A stretch of 64,000 nucleotides of DNA, taken from the NCBI RefSeq assembly GCF_010727945.1, contig NZ_AP022569.1:558001-622000 (forward strand), given 5' to 3'. Positions 27,525-38,126 of this stretch are shown one piece after another (the stretch's first letter is position 1; every line of letters begins with the position of its first letter). Position numbers and translations under genes: made by a program. The notes beneath the pieces are model-generated. The model did no database searches. It was not told the origin of the DNA and saw nothing but the letters and a program-made list of their open reading frames with translations. The DNA is from Mycobacterium cookii (lineage in GTDB: Bacteria; Actinomycetota; Actinomycetes; Mycobacteriales; Mycobacteriaceae).

Positions 27525-30416
27525 ATGTTGCGGGGGGCTGAAGAAGCCACTGCGACCGGTTCCCGGGGCGTCTTCGGCTGGATCGGTGTGGTGGTCGTGC
27601 GGTGGCCGTGGGCGGTCATCGGGGCTTGGATTGCGCTCGCCGTCGTGTTGTCGATGATCTTTCCCTCGCTGACCGAGATGGCCGAGCGGCGGCCGGTGGC
27701 CATCCTGCCGCCCGAAGCCCCGGTGCTGCAGACGACGCGGCAGATCTCCGAGGCGTTTCACCAGTCCGGCTCCGAGAACGAAAACGTCTTGCTGGTGGTC
27801 CTGACCGACGAAAACGGACTCGACCCGTCCGACCTGAGCACATACCGCACCTTGGCGGACAACCTGCGTCCCGACACCCGCGACATCGTGATGCTGCAGG
27901 ACTTCGTCGCGACGCCGGCCCTACGCGACGCGATGACCAGCAAGGATCACAAAGCCTGGTATCTGCCCATGGTGCTCTCCGGTTGGGTGGGCACGCCCGA
28001 ACTGCATGCGGCATACGGTCGGGTCGCCGACATCGTCAAGAAATCCGTCGCCGGGAGCACGCTGACGGCGCACCTGACCGGTCCCGCGGCCACCGGCGAC
28101 GACATGATGTTCATCGGTATCAAGGACATGCACGCGATCGAGGGCGCCGTCGTGCTGATGGTCCTGATCATCTTGTTCGTCATCTATCGAAACCTGGTCA
28201 CGATGATGTTGCCGCTGGTCACGATCGGTGTCTCGGTCGGGGTAGCGCAGTCGGTGGTGGCGGGCGTCGCCGAACTGGGCTTGGGCGTTTCCAGCCAGAC
28301 GATCACGTTGATGACGACGATGATGGCGGGCGCCGGAGTCGACTACGCCGTGTTCCTGATCAGCCGCTACCACGACTCGTTGCGGCAGGGCATGCCTTCT
28401 GACCAGGCCGTCGTCCGAGCGTTGACCTCCATCGGCAAAGTGATCGCCGGGTCGGCGGCCACGGTGTCGATCACCTTCATGGGCATGGTCTTCACCCACT
28501 TGGGCTCGTTCCGGAATGTCGGTCCGTGTCTGGCGATTTCCATTGCACTGGCGTTTCTGGCCGCGGTGACGTTCCTTCCGGCGCTGATGGTGCTGGTCGG
28601 AAGGCGTAATTGGATCAAGCCACGTCGCGACGTGGCCACCCGTTTCTGGCGGCGACTGGGAATACACATCGTGCGCCGGCCCATAAGTCATCTGGTCGGC
28701 AGCCTCGTCGTGCTGGCCATTCTGGCCGGCTGCGCGTTCCTTGCCCACTTCAATTACGACGACAGCAAGACGCTGCCGCAATCGGTGGAGAGCGCGGTCG
28801 GCTATCGCACGCTGGGTCGCCATTTCCCTTTGAACGCAACGATTCCCGAATATCTCGTCGTCCAGTCGGAACAAGACTTGCGCAAGCCGGCGAATCTGTC
28901 TGCGCTGAATCAGCTGGAACAGCGAGTTCGCCAGATGCCCGCTGTCGCAGCCATTCACGGCGCCCCGGTACCCAAACCGAAATCGTCTGACAAGTCCGAC
29001 AGCGAAGTGAATGACTCGTGGACCGATTCGGCACTTGACGGAGGAAAAAAGGACAAATCGAACGACGACGGTGCCGGGTCCTTCCCCAACGTCACGAACC
29101 TGCTTTACTCGGTCGGCGCGACGGGCAACGCTGCCGCCGACCTCGGCCTGCCCGCCATCCCGGGCATGGCGCAGGTCGACGTCGGTGATGACACCACCAA
29201 TTTCGTCAACACGGTGCGTGGCATCGGCTTCGCCATGTCGGTGGACATCGCGGAAATCGCCAACACGGTCAACGGCGCACCGGTGACGGTGCTGGACGTC
29301 GTCGCCGTCACCGACCGTGACGGCGGAGCTTTGAAGAAGCTTTCCGATTTCGCCGGGCAGCTGGAGTCGCTGCCCGACGCCGACAACATCGAGTCGGCGG
29401 CGCGCAATGTGCGCCAGATTCTCGACAACGTCATCACCGACCTTCGCACGCTGGGCAACGACGGCGCCCACGAGAACGAACGCCCTACGCCCCCGCCGCC
29501 CGACCCGCATAACTACGCCGACGCGATCAAACAGATGATCGACCAGGTCAAGGATTTGATGAAGCAAACCGCGCACACCGGCGGGGGATTGACGAGCGCG
29601 TTGACGTCGTTCATCTCGCCCGACGGACACACCGCGAGATACCTGGTGCAGACCAATCTCTACCCCTTCGGCACCGGCGCGATGGATCAGATTCGTCAGA
29701 TCACCGACACCGCGCGCGGGACTCACCCGGAGCCCGCATTGACGGGGGCGTCGATCTCGGTATCCGGTATCACCGCGATGCTCCGGGACACCCGCGCGTA
29801 CTACTTCGAGGACATCAGCCTCATCGTCGTGATGACGATTCTGATCGTGTTCGTCATTCTGGTCATGATCCTGCGGGCCATCGTCGCGCCGCTGTATCTC
29901 ATTGCGTCCGTGGTGATCTCGTACCTATCGGCGTTCGGCATCGGCGTCGTCGTCTTCCAGTTCCTGCTGCACGAGGAGTTGACCTGGAGCATCCCAGGTC
30001 TGACGTTCATCGTCTTGGTCGCCATGGGCGCCGATTACAACCTGTTGCTCATTTCCAGGCTTCGAGAAGAGTCTCCGCACGGCATACGTTCGGGCGTGAT
30101 CCGCACGGTGCGGTCGACCGGCGGCGTGATCACCGCGGCGGGCGTCATCTTCGCCGCCTCGATGTTCGGCATGCTGCTGGCCAGCATCAGCACCCTGGTG
30201 CAAGCGGGCTTCATCATCGGGGTCGGGCTGCTGTTGGACACCTTCTTGGTGCGGACCATCACCGTGCCGGCGATCGCCGTGCTGTGCGGGAAGGCCAACT
30301 GGTGGCCGTCGCGACCGCTGCCGCCCCCGCCGCCGCAGCGCCCGGAGCCGATTCCGGTGCCCGAGTCCGAGACACACTCCGCGACACGCCGGGAACACGT
30401 CGGTGTGCAGCCATAG
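27525..30416 (+). CDS. MmpL-family RND transporter
   Basis: The 963-residue protein has the MmpL layout: TM1 near residues 20-45, a first porter domain, TM2-6 (about 190-370), TM7 near 395, a second large extracytoplasmic domain (about 415-745) and TM8-12 (750-930), then a Pro-rich tail. The proton-relay Asp-Tyr pairs are present in GAGVDYAVFLISRYHD (TM4) and MGADYNLLLISRL (TM10). MmpL proteins export lipids or siderophores. The Asp/Ser/Lys-rich insert near 500-535 in domain 2 is unusual in composition. No mmpS partner is adjacent. M. tuberculosis has mmpL6 a few genes away, between the fadD11 region and Rv1558; here an MmpL lies directly upstream of dnaE1. Confidence 0.93.
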   Translation: MLRGAEEATATGSRGVFGWIGVVVVRWPWAVIGAWIALAVVLSMIFPSLTEMAERRPVAILPPEAPVLQTTRQISEAFHQSGSENENVLLVVLTDENGLDPSDLSTYRTLADNLRPDTRDIVMLQDFVATPALRDAMTSKDHKAWYLPMVLSGWVGTPELHAAYGRVADIVKKSVAGSTLTAHLTGPAATGDDMMFIGIKDMHAIEGAVVLMVLIILFVIYRNLVTMMLPLVTIGVSVGVAQSVVAGVAELGLGVSSQTITLMTTMMAGAGVDYAVFLISRYHDSLRQGMPSDQAVVRALTSIGKVIAGSAATVSITFMGMVFTHLGSFRNVGPCLAISIALAFLAAVTFLPALMVLVGRRNWIKPRRDVATRFWRRLGIHIVRRPISHLVGSLVVLAILAGCAFLAHFNYDDSKTLPQSVESAVGYRTLGRHFPLNATIPEYLVVQSEQDLRKPANLSALNQLEQRVRQMPAVAAIHGAPVPKPKSSDKSDSEVNDSWTDSALDGGKKDKSNDDGAGSFPNVTNLLYSVGATGNAAADLGLPAIPGMAQVDVGDDTTNFVNTVRGIGFAMSVDIAEIANTVNGAPVTVLDVVAVTDRDGGALKKLSDFAGQLESLPDADNIESAARNVRQILDNVITDLRTLGNDGAHENERPTPPPPDPHNYADAIKQMIDQVKDLMKQTAHTGGGLTSALTSFISPDGHTARYLVQTNLYPFGTGAMDQIRQITDTARGTHPEPALTGASISVSGITAMLRDTRAYYFEDISLIVVMTILIVFVILVMILRAIVAPLYLIASVVISYLSAFGIGVVVFQFLLHEELTWSIPGLTFIVLVAMGADYNLLLISRLREESPHGIRSGVIRTVRSTGGVITAAGVIFAASMFGMLLASISTLVQAGFIIGVGLLLDTFLVRTITVPAIAVLCGKANWWPSRPLPPPPPQRPEPIPVPESETHSATRREHVGVQP

Positions 30417-30419
30417 ACT
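30414..30419 (+). promoter_or_regulatory. -10 element for dnaE1 overlapping the mmpL stop
   Basis: TAGACT includes the mmpL stop codon (30414-30416) and lies 9 bases before the dnaE1 ATG. A near-leaderless dnaE1 transcript is likely. Confidence 0.4.
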
Positions 30420-30428
30420 GGCGTCCCT

Positions 30429-33400
30429 ATGAGTCAGTCCTTCGTGCACCTGCACAACCACACCGAATACTCGATGTTGGACGGTGCGGCGAAGGTCGCC
30501 CCAATGCTCGCCGAAGCACAGCGGCTGGAGATGCCCGCGATCGGGATGACCGACCACGGCAACATGTTCGGGGCCAGCGAGTTCTACAACGGGGCCACCG
30601 CGGCGGGGATCAAGCCGATCATCGGTATCGAGGCGTACATCGCGCCCGGTTCACGCTTCGAGACCCGCCGCGTTCTGTGGGGTGACCCGGGGCAGAAGAG
30701 CGACGACGTGTCCGGCAGCGGCTCCTACACGCACATGACGATGGTCGCCGAGAACGCCACCGGGTTGCGCAACCTGTTCAAACTGTCGTCGCTGGCGTCC
30801 TTCGAAGGCCAGCTGGGCAAGTGGCCGCGGATGGACGCGGAGCTGATCGCCGAGCACGCCGCCGGCATCATCGCCACCACCGGCTGCCCGTCCGGGGAGG
30901 TGCAGACCCGGCTGCGGCTCGGACATCACCGTGAGGCCCTGGAAGCCGCCGCCAAGTGGCGGGAGATCTTCGGGCCCGAGAATTTCTTCCTGGAGTTGAT
31001 GGACCACGGGCTGTCCATCGAGCGCCGGGTGCGCGACGGCCTGCTGGAAATCGGTCGCACACTGAACATTCCGCCGCTGGCCACCAACGACTGCCACTAC
31101 GTCACCCGCGATGCCGCGCACAACCACGAGGCGCTGTTGTGCGTGCAGACCGGCAAGACTCTCTCGGACCCCAACCGGTTCAAGTTCGACGGCGACGGCT
31201 ATTTCCTCAAGTCGGCCGCCGAGATGCGGGCGATCTGGGACGGTGACGTCCCGGGCGCCTGCGACTCCACCCTGCTGATCGCCGAGCGGGTCACCTCGTA
31301 CGCCGACGTGTGGGCACCGTGCGACCGGATGCCGGTCTTCCCGGTGCCCGACGGACACGACCCGTCGTCCTGGCTGCGCCACGAAGTCGACGCGGGCCTG
31401 CGACGCCGGTTCGGTGACGCGCAGCCTGACGGCTACGCACAGCGGGCCGCCTACGAGATCGAAGTCATCTGCGACAAGGGTTTTCCGTCGTACTTTCTGA
31501 TCGTCGCGGACCTGATCAACTACGCGCGCTCGGTCGACATCCGGGTCGGCCCGGGCCGCGGCTCGGCCGCCGGCTCGCTGGTGGCCTACGCGCTGGGCAT
31601 CACCGACATCGATCCGATCCAACACGGGTTGCTGTTCGAGCGGTTCCTCAACCCCGAGCGCGCGTCGATGCCCGATATCGATATCGACTTCGACGACCGC
31701 CGGCGCGGCGAGATGGTGCGCTACGCCGCCGACAAATGGGGACACGACCGCGTCGCCCAGGTCATCACCTTCGGCACCATCAAAACCAAAGCGGCGCTGA
31801 AGGATTCTGCCCGTATCCACTACGGGCAGCCCGGCTTCGCGATCGCCGACCGCATCACCAAGGCATTGCCGCCGCCGATCATGGCCAAAGACATTCCGCT
31901 GTCGGGTATCACCGATCCCAACCACGAGCGCTTCAAGGAAGCCGCCGAGGTCCGCAGCCTGATCGACACCGACCCCGATGTGCGGACCATCTACCAGACC
32001 GCCCGCGGCCTGGAAGGTCTGATCCGCAACGCCGGAGTGCACGCCTGCGCGGTGATCATGAGCAGCGAGCCGCTGACCGAGGTGATCCCGCTGTGGAAGC
32101 GCCCGCAGGACGGCGCGATCATCACCGGCTGGGACTACCCGTCGTGTGAGTCGATCGGGCTGCTGAAGATGGACTTCCTCGGCCTGCGCAACCTGACGAT
32201 CATCGGCGACGCGATCGGCAACATCAAGGCCAACCGGGGGATCGACCTCGACCTGGAGTCGCTCGCACTCGACGATCCCGCCACGTTCGAATTGCTAGGC
32301 CGTGGCGAGACTTTGGGAGTTTTCCAGCTGGACGGCGGGCCGATGCGCGACCTGCTGCGACGCATGCAGCCGACCGGATTCGAAGACATCGTCGCCGTCC
32401 TCGCGCTGTACCGGCCCGGCCCGATGGGCATGAACGCGCACAACGACTACGCTGACCGCAAGAACAACCGGCAGGCGATCAAACCGATCCACCCCGAACT
32501 CGAGGAGCCCCTGCGCGAGATCCTCGCCGAGACCTACGGCCTGATCGTGTATCAGGAGCAGATCATGCGTATCGCGCAGAAGGTGGCCGGCTACTCGCTG
32601 GCCCGAGCCGATATCTTGCGCAAGGCGATGGGCAAGAAGAAGCGTGAGGTGCTCGAGAAGGAGTTCGAGGGCTTCTCAGAAGGCATGCAGGCCAACGGAT
32701 TCTCGGCCAAAGCCATCAAAGCGCTGTGGGACACCATCCTTCCGTTCGCCGACTACGCGTTCAACAAATCGCATGCGGCCGGCTACGGGTTGGTCTCGTA
32801 TTGGACGGCCTACCTCAAGGCCAACTACCCGGCCGAATACATGGCCGGGCTGCTCACCTCGGTCGGTGACGACAAGGACAAGGCCGCGGTCTACCTGGCC
32901 GACTGCCGCAAGCTCGGGATCACGGTGCTGCCGCCGGACGTCAACGAGTCGGGGCTGAACTTCGCCTCGGTCGGCGCCGACATCCGCTACGGCCTGGGCG
33001 CGGTGCGCAATGTCGGCTCGAATGTTGTTGCCTCGCTGATCAACACCCGCACGGCGAAAGGCAAGTTCACCGATTTCTCCGATTACCTCAACAAGGTCGA
33101 CATCGCGGCGTGCAACAAGAAAGTCACTGAATCGCTGATCAAGGCAGGAGCTTTCGACTCGCTCAAGCATCCTCGCAAGGGTCTGTTCCTGGTGCACACC
33201 GACGCCGTCGAGTCGGTGCTGGGCACCAAGAAGGCCGAGGCGATGGGTCAGTTCGACCTCTTCGGTGGTGACCCGAACGACGGGGGAGTCGGTGCCGACT
33301 CGGTGTTCACCATCCGGGTTCCCGACGACGAGTGGGACGACAAGCACAAACTCGCGTTGGAGCGCGAGATGCTGGGCTTGTATGTGTCCGGTCATCCGCT

Positions 33401-33971
33401 CAACGGGATCGCGCACCTGCTGACCAGCCAGGTCGACACCGCCATACCCGCGATCCTCGACGGCGATGTCGCCAACGAGACCATGGTCAAGGTGGGCGGC
33501 ATCCTGGCGTCGGTCAACCGGCGGGTCAACAAAAACGGAATGCCTTGGGCGTCGGCGCAATTGGAAGACCTCACCGGCGGTATCGAAGTGATGTTCTTCC
33601 CGCACACCTATTCCGCTGTCGGTGGCGAGATCGTCGACGACGCGGTGGTACTGGTCACGGCCAAGGTGGCGATCCGCGACGACCGGATCGCTTTGATCGC
33701 CAACGACCTTGTGGTGCCCGACTTCTCCAACGCGCAACTGAACCGGCCGCTGGCGGTGAGCCTGCCGACCCGGCAATGCACGATCGACAAGGTCAGCGCT
33801 CTCAAGCAGGTGCTGGCGCGTCACCCCGGCACGTCGCAGGTTCACCTGCGGCTGATCAGCGGGGAGCGGACCACCACCCTCGAGCTTGACGCGTCGCTGC
33901 GGGTGACGCCGTCCCCGGCACTGATGGGCGACCTGAAGGCGCTGCTCGGCCCCGGCTGTCTGGGCGGCTAG
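30429..33971 (+). CDS. dnaE1: DNA polymerase III alpha subunit (replicative)
   Basis: DnaE1 is the replicative C-family polymerase and, in mycobacteria, also the proofreader through its PHP domain. The 1180-residue protein begins with the PHP motif [14 protein letters not shown] at about residues 7-20 and keeps the DHGNMFG metal site. Catalytic aspartates appear in [13 protein letters not shown] near residue 415. The tandem HhH region, the beta-clamp binding segment near MGQFDLFGG (about residue 940), and the OB domain ([21 protein letters not shown]) follow. Start ATG 30429 is conserved with the M. tuberculosis protein. Confidence 0.97.
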   Translation: MSQSFVHLHNHTEYSMLDGAAKVAPMLAEAQRLEMPAIGMTDHGNMFGASEFYNGATAAGIKPIIGIEAYIAPGSRFETRRVLWGDPGQKSDDVSGSGSYTHMTMVAENATGLRNLFKLSSLASFEGQLGKWPRMDAELIAEHAAGIIATTGCPSGEVQTRLRLGHHREALEAAAKWREIFGPENFFLELMDHGLSIERRVRDGLLEIGRTLNIPPLATNDCHYVTRDAAHNHEALLCVQTGKTLSDPNRFKFDGDGYFLKSAAEMRAIWDGDVPGACDSTLLIAERVTSYADVWAPCDRMPVFPVPDGHDPSSWLRHEVDAGLRRRFGDAQPDGYAQRAAYEIEVICDKGFPSYFLIVADLINYARSVDIRVGPGRGSAAGSLVAYALGITDIDPIQHGLLFERFLNPERASMPDIDIDFDDRRRGEMVRYAADKWGHDRVAQVITFGTIKTKAALKDSARIHYGQPGFAIADRITKALPPPIMAKDIPLSGITDPNHERFKEAAEVRSLIDTDPDVRTIYQTARGLEGLIRNAGVHACAVIMSSEPLTEVIPLWKRPQDGAIITGWDYPSCESIGLLKMDFLGLRNLTIIGDAIGNIKANRGIDLDLESLALDDPATFELLGRGETLGVFQLDGGPMRDLLRRMQPTGFEDIVAVLALYRPGPMGMNAHNDYADRKNNRQAIKPIHPELEEPLREILAETYGLIVYQEQIMRIAQKVAGYSLARADILRKAMGKKKREVLEKEFEGFSEGMQANGFSAKAIKALWDTILPFADYAFNKSHAAGYGLVSYWTAYLKANYPAEYMAGLLTSVGDDKDKAAVYLADCRKLGITVLPPDVNESGLNFASVGADIRYGLGAVRNVGSNVVASLINTRTAKGKFTDFSDYLNKVDIAACNKKVTESLIKAGAFDSLKHPRKGLFLVHTDAVESVLGTKKAEAMGQFDLFGGDPNDGGVGADSVFTIRVPDDEWDDKHKLALEREMLGLYVSGHPLNGIAHLLTSQVDTAIPAILDGDVANETMVKVGGILASVNRRVNKNGMPWASAQLEDLTGGIEVMFFPHTYSAVGGEIVDDAVVLVTAKVAIRDDRIALIANDLVVPDFSNAQLNRPLAVSLPTRQCTIDKVSALKQVLARHPGTSQVHLRLISGERTTTLELDASLRVTPSPALMGDLKALLGPGCLGG

Positions 33972-33980
33972 CTCGGCTTC

Positions 33981-34802
33981 TCAGAAGCGGTACCGCAGGA
34001 TCCGCGCCGTGCGGGCACCGGATTTGGTCATGCCCATCAACCGGGTCGATACGCGGGCCGCCACGGGATACAGGTCGATCTCCGGGGCGTGCGACAGGCT
34101 GGTCTCCTCGACCAGCCGCAGACGCGGGCTCCAGCTCTCCGGGACGTGCGGGTCGGAGAAACCGCGGTATGCCCACTGCGTTCCGACGGCACTGAAGACG
34201 ATCTTCATCGCGGCGATGTTGAGCCGGCCGACCCGACCGTAGTCGTTCATCGCAATCTCACCGGAGCTGAAGTACTCCGGAATACGGCGGAACAGCGTGA
34301 CGACCACCGACTCGGGCAAGAACGCCAGCAGGCCGTCGGCGATCAGCACGGTGGGCCGGTCCGACGGGATCTGATCGGTCCAACTGTCGTCGGTCAGCGA
34401 TGCTGCCACCGAGTGGGCTTGCTCACCCTCAGGCACCAGTTCGTCTCGGAGCGCAATGACATTCGGCAGATCGACGCTGTACCAGTCCACCGTTGGCGGC
34501 GGCGCGACCCGCATCATCGCCGTTCCCAGTCCCGCACCCAGGTCGACCACGACAGCGTCGGGATGCTCGGCGACGAAACGGCGTACCCGGTCGTCGAGCA
34601 TCTTGGCTCGCAGCGCGGTCTGGCGAACCGCGCTCGACGGCACACCCATGGCGTCGAAGTCGTAGGCGATCTTGGAGACGATGTCGTCGGCCAGCGTGTC
34701 GCCGAGTATCGGCGTGGGCCAACGGCTGTCGAGTGCGCGGGCGTATTGGGTGACGAACGCGGTCAGCTCGACGGGCGTCAACCGGCTGATCGCGTTTCCC
34801 AT
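33981..34802 (-). CDS. SAM-dependent O-methyltransferase, leucine carboxyl methyltransferase-like
   Basis: The 273-residue protein resembles the LCMT/Tcm-P O-methyltransferase family common in mycobacteria: RQTALRAKMLDDRVRRF, then DAVVVDLGAGLGTAM as motif I, VDWYSVDLPNVIALR, and VLIADGLLAFLPE. Substrate is unknown; members act on polyketide or small-acid carboxylates or hydroxyls. ATG 34802 (MGNAISRLTPVEL) is used, since the frame upstream runs into fadD11 on the other strand. It converges with dnaE1 (9-base gap) and diverges from fadD11 with only 35 bases between start codons. Confidence 0.85.
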   Translation of the reverse strand: MGNAISRLTPVELTAFVTQYARALDSRWPTPILGDTLADDIVSKIAYDFDAMGVPSSAVRQTALRAKMLDDRVRRFVAEHPDAVVVDLGAGLGTAMMRVAPPPTVDWYSVDLPNVIALRDELVPEGEQAHSVAASLTDDSWTDQIPSDRPTVLIADGLLAFLPESVVVTLFRRIPEYFSSGEIAMNDYGRVGRLNIAAMKIVFSAVGTQWAYRGFSDPHVPESWSPRLRLVEETSLSHAPEIDLYPVAARVSTRLMGMTKSGARTARILRYRF

Positions 34803-34823
34803 ACCGGCAACGTAGCGCAGGAC

Positions 34824-34829
34824 TAGCCT
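34824..34829 (+). promoter_or_regulatory. -10 element for leaderless fadD11
   Basis: TAGCCT ends 8 bases before GTG 34838 and 2 bases before GTG 34832. The spacing favours initiation at 34838. Confidence 0.4.
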
Positions 34830-34837
34830 CGGTGAGC

Positions 34838-36670
34838 GTGAGCGATTCGAAGATGAGCATGCCGACCACCATGTGCGAGGCATTTCAGCGGTCCGCGGCC
34901 GTGAAACCGGATGCCGTCGCGCTTCGCACGCCGGGCGACACCCAGACGATGACCTGGCGGGAATTCGCCGCGGGAGTACGACGTGTCGCGGCCGGGCTGG
35001 CCGGTATCGGGGTTCGCCACGGCGACACGGTGTCGCTGATGATGGCCAACCGGATCGAGTTCTACCCGTTGGAGGTCGGCGCACAGCACCTCGGCGCCAC
35101 GTCGTTCTCGGTGTACAACACGCTGCCCGCCGAGCAATTGACCTACGTGTTCGGCAACGCCGGAACCAAGGTGGTGATCTGCGAGGAGCAGTACGTCGAC
35201 CGGATCCGGGCCAGCGGTGCGCCTATCGAACACATCGTCTGCATCGACGGTGCGCCGGACGGCACCATGTCGCTCGATGAGCTGTACGCGGCCGCTGCCG
35301 AGGATTTCGATTTCGACGCCACCTGGCGCGCGGTGCGACCAGACGACGTGATCACCCTCATCTACACCTCTGGGACGACGGGAAATCCCAAAGGCGTCGA
35401 GATGACACATACCAATCTGCTGTTCGAAGCCGCCGCCTTGGGCGCCGTTCTCGACGTCCGCCCGGATGACCGCACCACGTCGTATCTGCCGTCGGCCCAC
35501 ATCGCCGACCGCATGATGGCGCTGTACAACCAGCAGCTGTACGGCACCCAGGTCACCGTGGTGTCCGATGTTCGCGAGATTGCGGCGGCCCTGCCCGACG
35601 CGCGGCCGACGGTCTGGGCGGCTGTGCCTCGGGTGTGGGAAAAGCTCAAAGCGGCAATCGAATTCGCGGTCGCCCACGAACAAGACGACGTGAAACGTCA
35701 GGCGCTGCAATGGGCAATGTCGGTCGCGGGGAAACGCGCCGCGGCTATGCTGGCCGATCGACCGCTGCCCGACGACGTTGCCGCCGAATGGGCGCAGGCC
35801 GACGAGTTGGTGCTGTCCAAGCTCCGGGAACGGCTCGGACTCGACCAGCTCAGGTGGGCCGTGTCGGGCGCGGCGCCGATCCCGCGGGAGACGCTGGCCT
35901 TCTTCGCCGCAATCGGCATCCCGATCGCCGAAGTCTGGGGCATGTCGGAGCTGAGTTGTGTTGCCAGCGTAAGCCATCCGCGCGAAGCGCGACTGGGAAC
36001 CGTCGGCAAGCTGCTGCCCGGCCTGGAATCCATGATCGCCGACGACGGCGAATACCTGGTGCGGGGCCCGCTGGTGATGAAGGGCTACCGCAAGGAGCCG
36101 GCCAAGACCGCCGAGGCGATCGACGCCGACGGCTGGCTGCACACCGGCGACATCTTGGACGAAGACGCCGACGGCTTTCTGCGGATCATCGACCGCAAGA
36201 AGGAATTGATCATCAACGCGGCCGGCAAGAACATGTCGCCGGCCAACATCGAGAACACCGTCAAAGCGGCCTGCCCGATGGTAGGCGCGATGGTGGCGAT
36301 CGGCGACGGGCGCCCGTTCAACACCGCGCTGCTGGTCTTCGACGCCGATTCGGTGGGCCCGTACGCAGAACGGCACGGACTGGCCGACGCGTCGCCGGAG
36401 GCGTTGGCCGCCCACCCCGAGGTGCTCGCGCAGATCTCCGCGGGGGTGGCTGAGGGCAACTCGAAGTTGTCGCGGGTCGAACAGATCAAACGGTTTCGCG
36501 TGCTGCCCAACCTGTGGGAGCCCGGTGGCGACGAGATCACGCTGACGATGAAACTCAAGCGCAAGCCGATCATGGCCAAATACGCCGCGGAGATCGAGGA
36601 GTTGTACGACAGCGAACCGGGTCCCGAGATCCATCAGCCGAAGGGCGCGTCAGCGACGCAACCGGCGTGA
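34838..36670 (+). CDS. fadD11: Fatty-acid-CoA ligase / fatty-acyl-AMP ligase family, FadD11-like
   Basis: Activates a carboxylic acid with ATP and CoA. The 610-residue ANL-family enzyme has the P-loop YTSGTTGNPKG near residues 177-187, EVWGMSELSC as the A5 region, the GYRKEPAKTAEAID and DGWLHTGDI hinge motifs, and LIINAAGKNMSP with the catalytic C-terminal Lys region. It retains the full-length adenylate-forming fold. Closest recognised homologue is M. tuberculosis FadD11, in the same relative position after dnaE1. GTG 34832 is an alternative start. Its stop lies 2 bases from the convergent desaturase stop. Confidence 0.85.
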   Translation: MSDSKMSMPTTMCEAFQRSAAVKPDAVALRTPGDTQTMTWREFAAGVRRVAAGLAGIGVRHGDTVSLMMANRIEFYPLEVGAQHLGATSFSVYNTLPAEQLTYVFGNAGTKVVICEEQYVDRIRASGAPIEHIVCIDGAPDGTMSLDELYAAAAEDFDFDATWRAVRPDDVITLIYTSGTTGNPKGVEMTHTNLLFEAAALGAVLDVRPDDRTTSYLPSAHIADRMMALYNQQLYGTQVTVVSDVREIAAALPDARPTVWAAVPRVWEKLKAAIEFAVAHEQDDVKRQALQWAMSVAGKRAAAMLADRPLPDDVAAEWAQADELVLSKLRERLGLDQLRWAVSGAAPIPRETLAFFAAIGIPIAEVWGMSELSCVASVSHPREARLGTVGKLLPGLESMIADDGEYLVRGPLVMKGYRKEPAKTAEAIDADGWLHTGDILDEDADGFLRIIDRKKELIINAAGKNMSPANIENTVKAACPMVGAMVAIGDGRPFNTALLVFDADSVGPYAERHGLADASPEALAAHPEVLAQISAGVAEGNSKLSRVEQIKRFRVLPNLWEPGGDEITLTMKLKRKPIMAKYAAEIEELYDSEPGPEIHQPKGASATQPA

Positions 36671-36672
36671 CC

Positions 36673-37899
36673 TCAGCTGGCCTTCCGGCGCGTGCGATGG
36701 GCGCTGACGGCCGTCGCCAACCCGCTGTGCCGCACACCGTCGCCCGCGACCGCGAGGTCCGATTGCCGGGCGCGATTCCGAAACTTGTTCTCCGAAGCCG
36801 TCTCTGGGGCATCATCGGCGGTGGCCGCAAGAACCCCGACCGGCAGAGCCAGTTTGCAGATGGTGCGCACCGTGAGTAGGTACTGGCGGATGAAAGAACC
36901 TGTCGTGTAGGGCAAGTCGTACTTGTCGCACAACGCCTGCACCCGGCCGGCGATCTCGGGCAGGCGATTACTCGGCAGGTCGGGGAAGAGGTGATGCTCG
37001 ATCTGGTAGCACAGGTTTCCACTCATGAACGCCAGCACCGGCCCGGCCCGGAAGTTCGCGGTGCCCAGCATCTGCCGTAGATACCACTGCGGCTTCGTCT
37101 CGTCATCCAGGACCGACGCGGTGAACTTCTCCGCCCCGTCGGCGAAGTGGCCGCAGACGATCACGATGTAGGCCCAGGCATTGCGCAGCCCGTTGGCCAC
37201 CACGGTGGCTCCGAGTGCGCGGCGCCAGCGCCGGCGGCCCAGGGCGGGGAAGATCACGTAATCCTTGACGGACTGGCGGATCATCTTGCGGAACATTGTC
37301 TTTTTGTGGGCCGATTTTGCGGCTTGTGTGGTTTCGCGTTCCTGCATCGAGTACAGGTCGTGAAAGGCCACACCCCATTCGAAGGCGGCAGCCAGCAGGA
37401 CCGCGCGCAACGGTTGGAACAAGTTGCCCGGCCGCCACTCCTGTTCGGGGGTAACCCGCAAAACTCCGAAGCCGAGATCATCATCCACGCCGATGACGTT
37501 CGTGAACATGTGGTGCCGATGATTGTGCGAGGACATCCAGTGCGACGAGGGACCGACCATGTCCCATTCCCAGGTCGCGGAGTGGATCTCCGGATCGTTC
37601 ATCCAGTCCCACTGACCGTGGCTGATGTTGTGGGCCAGCTCCATGTTCTCGATGCATTTCGCCGCAGCCAGCGCAACGGTTCCGACAGCCCAGCCGCCTT
37701 TGGTTTTGCTCGCCAAGATGATCAGCCTGGCCGCCACCTCGAGGCCTCGTTGCAGGGCGATGGCGCGGCGGATGTATCGGCGGTCCCTGGTGCCGCGCGA
37801 CGTCTCGATGTCGCAGCGGATTGTGTCGAGCTCGGCCGCGAGCGCGGCGACGTCCGCGTCGCTGAGATGGGCGTATTCGGGTACCTCGGCGATTGCCAT
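36673..37899 (-). CDS. Membrane fatty acid desaturase, DesA3-like
   Basis: The 408-residue integral membrane di-iron desaturase carries three histidine boxes: HNISHGQ near residue 89, HNHRHH near 124 and QIEHHLFP near 300. Hydrophobic segments flank these boxes. It inserts double bonds into fatty acyl chains and needs an electron-transfer partner, which is not seen nearby. The C-terminal ~35 residues are basic and hydrophilic. Convergent with a fatty acyl-CoA ligase, it could act in the same lipid pathway. Start ATG 37899. Confidence 0.9.
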   Translation of the reverse strand: MAIAEVPEYAHLSDADVAALAAELDTIRCDIETSRGTRDRRYIRRAIALQRGLEVAARLIILASKTKGGWAVGTVALAAAKCIENMELAHNISHGQWDWMNDPEIHSATWEWDMVGPSSHWMSSHNHRHHMFTNVIGVDDDLGFGVLRVTPEQEWRPGNLFQPLRAVLLAAAFEWGVAFHDLYSMQERETTQAAKSAHKKTMFRKMIRQSVKDYVIFPALGRRRWRRALGATVVANGLRNAWAYIVIVCGHFADGAEKFTASVLDDETKPQWYLRQMLGTANFRAGPVLAFMSGNLCYQIEHHLFPDLPSNRLPEIAGRVQALCDKYDLPYTTGSFIRQYLLTVRTICKLALPVGVLAATADDAPETASENKFRNRARQSDLAVAGDGVRHSGLATAVSAHRTRRKAS

Positions 37900-38115
37900 C
37901 CAGGCTTACCGGACCCGAGTCGGGTCGCCCGGTGGGTCTGATCGCACGGGGGCGCGCATCGGCCAGCTGGACGGCTGGAGCATCTGCTTTACCCCCTGCT
38001 TGACGGCTCTGCGCCGTGCGTCTGACGGTAGATGGTCGACGTCGCTCGCAGACTCTACACGGCACGGATCGCGGGAAGGTCACCTCGAGATCTCGGTGAG
38101 CTCGGCCGCCAGGTT

Positions 38116-38121
38116 TAGGGT
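38116..38121 (+). promoter_or_regulatory. -10 element for the Rv1558-like gene
   Basis: TAGGGT is followed by 5 bases and ATG 38127, consistent with a leaderless or very short leader. Confidence 0.4.
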
Positions 38122-38126
38122 GAGGT

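Noticed and set aside
27921..29726. 601-codon minus-strand frame antisense to mmpL
   Set aside because: Low-complexity Arg/Asp/His-rich product with no ribosome site or domain; the MmpL frame is unambiguous.
34823..36634. 603-codon minus-strand frame antisense to fadD11
   Set aside because: Shadow of the ANL-family gene, which carries all expected motifs.
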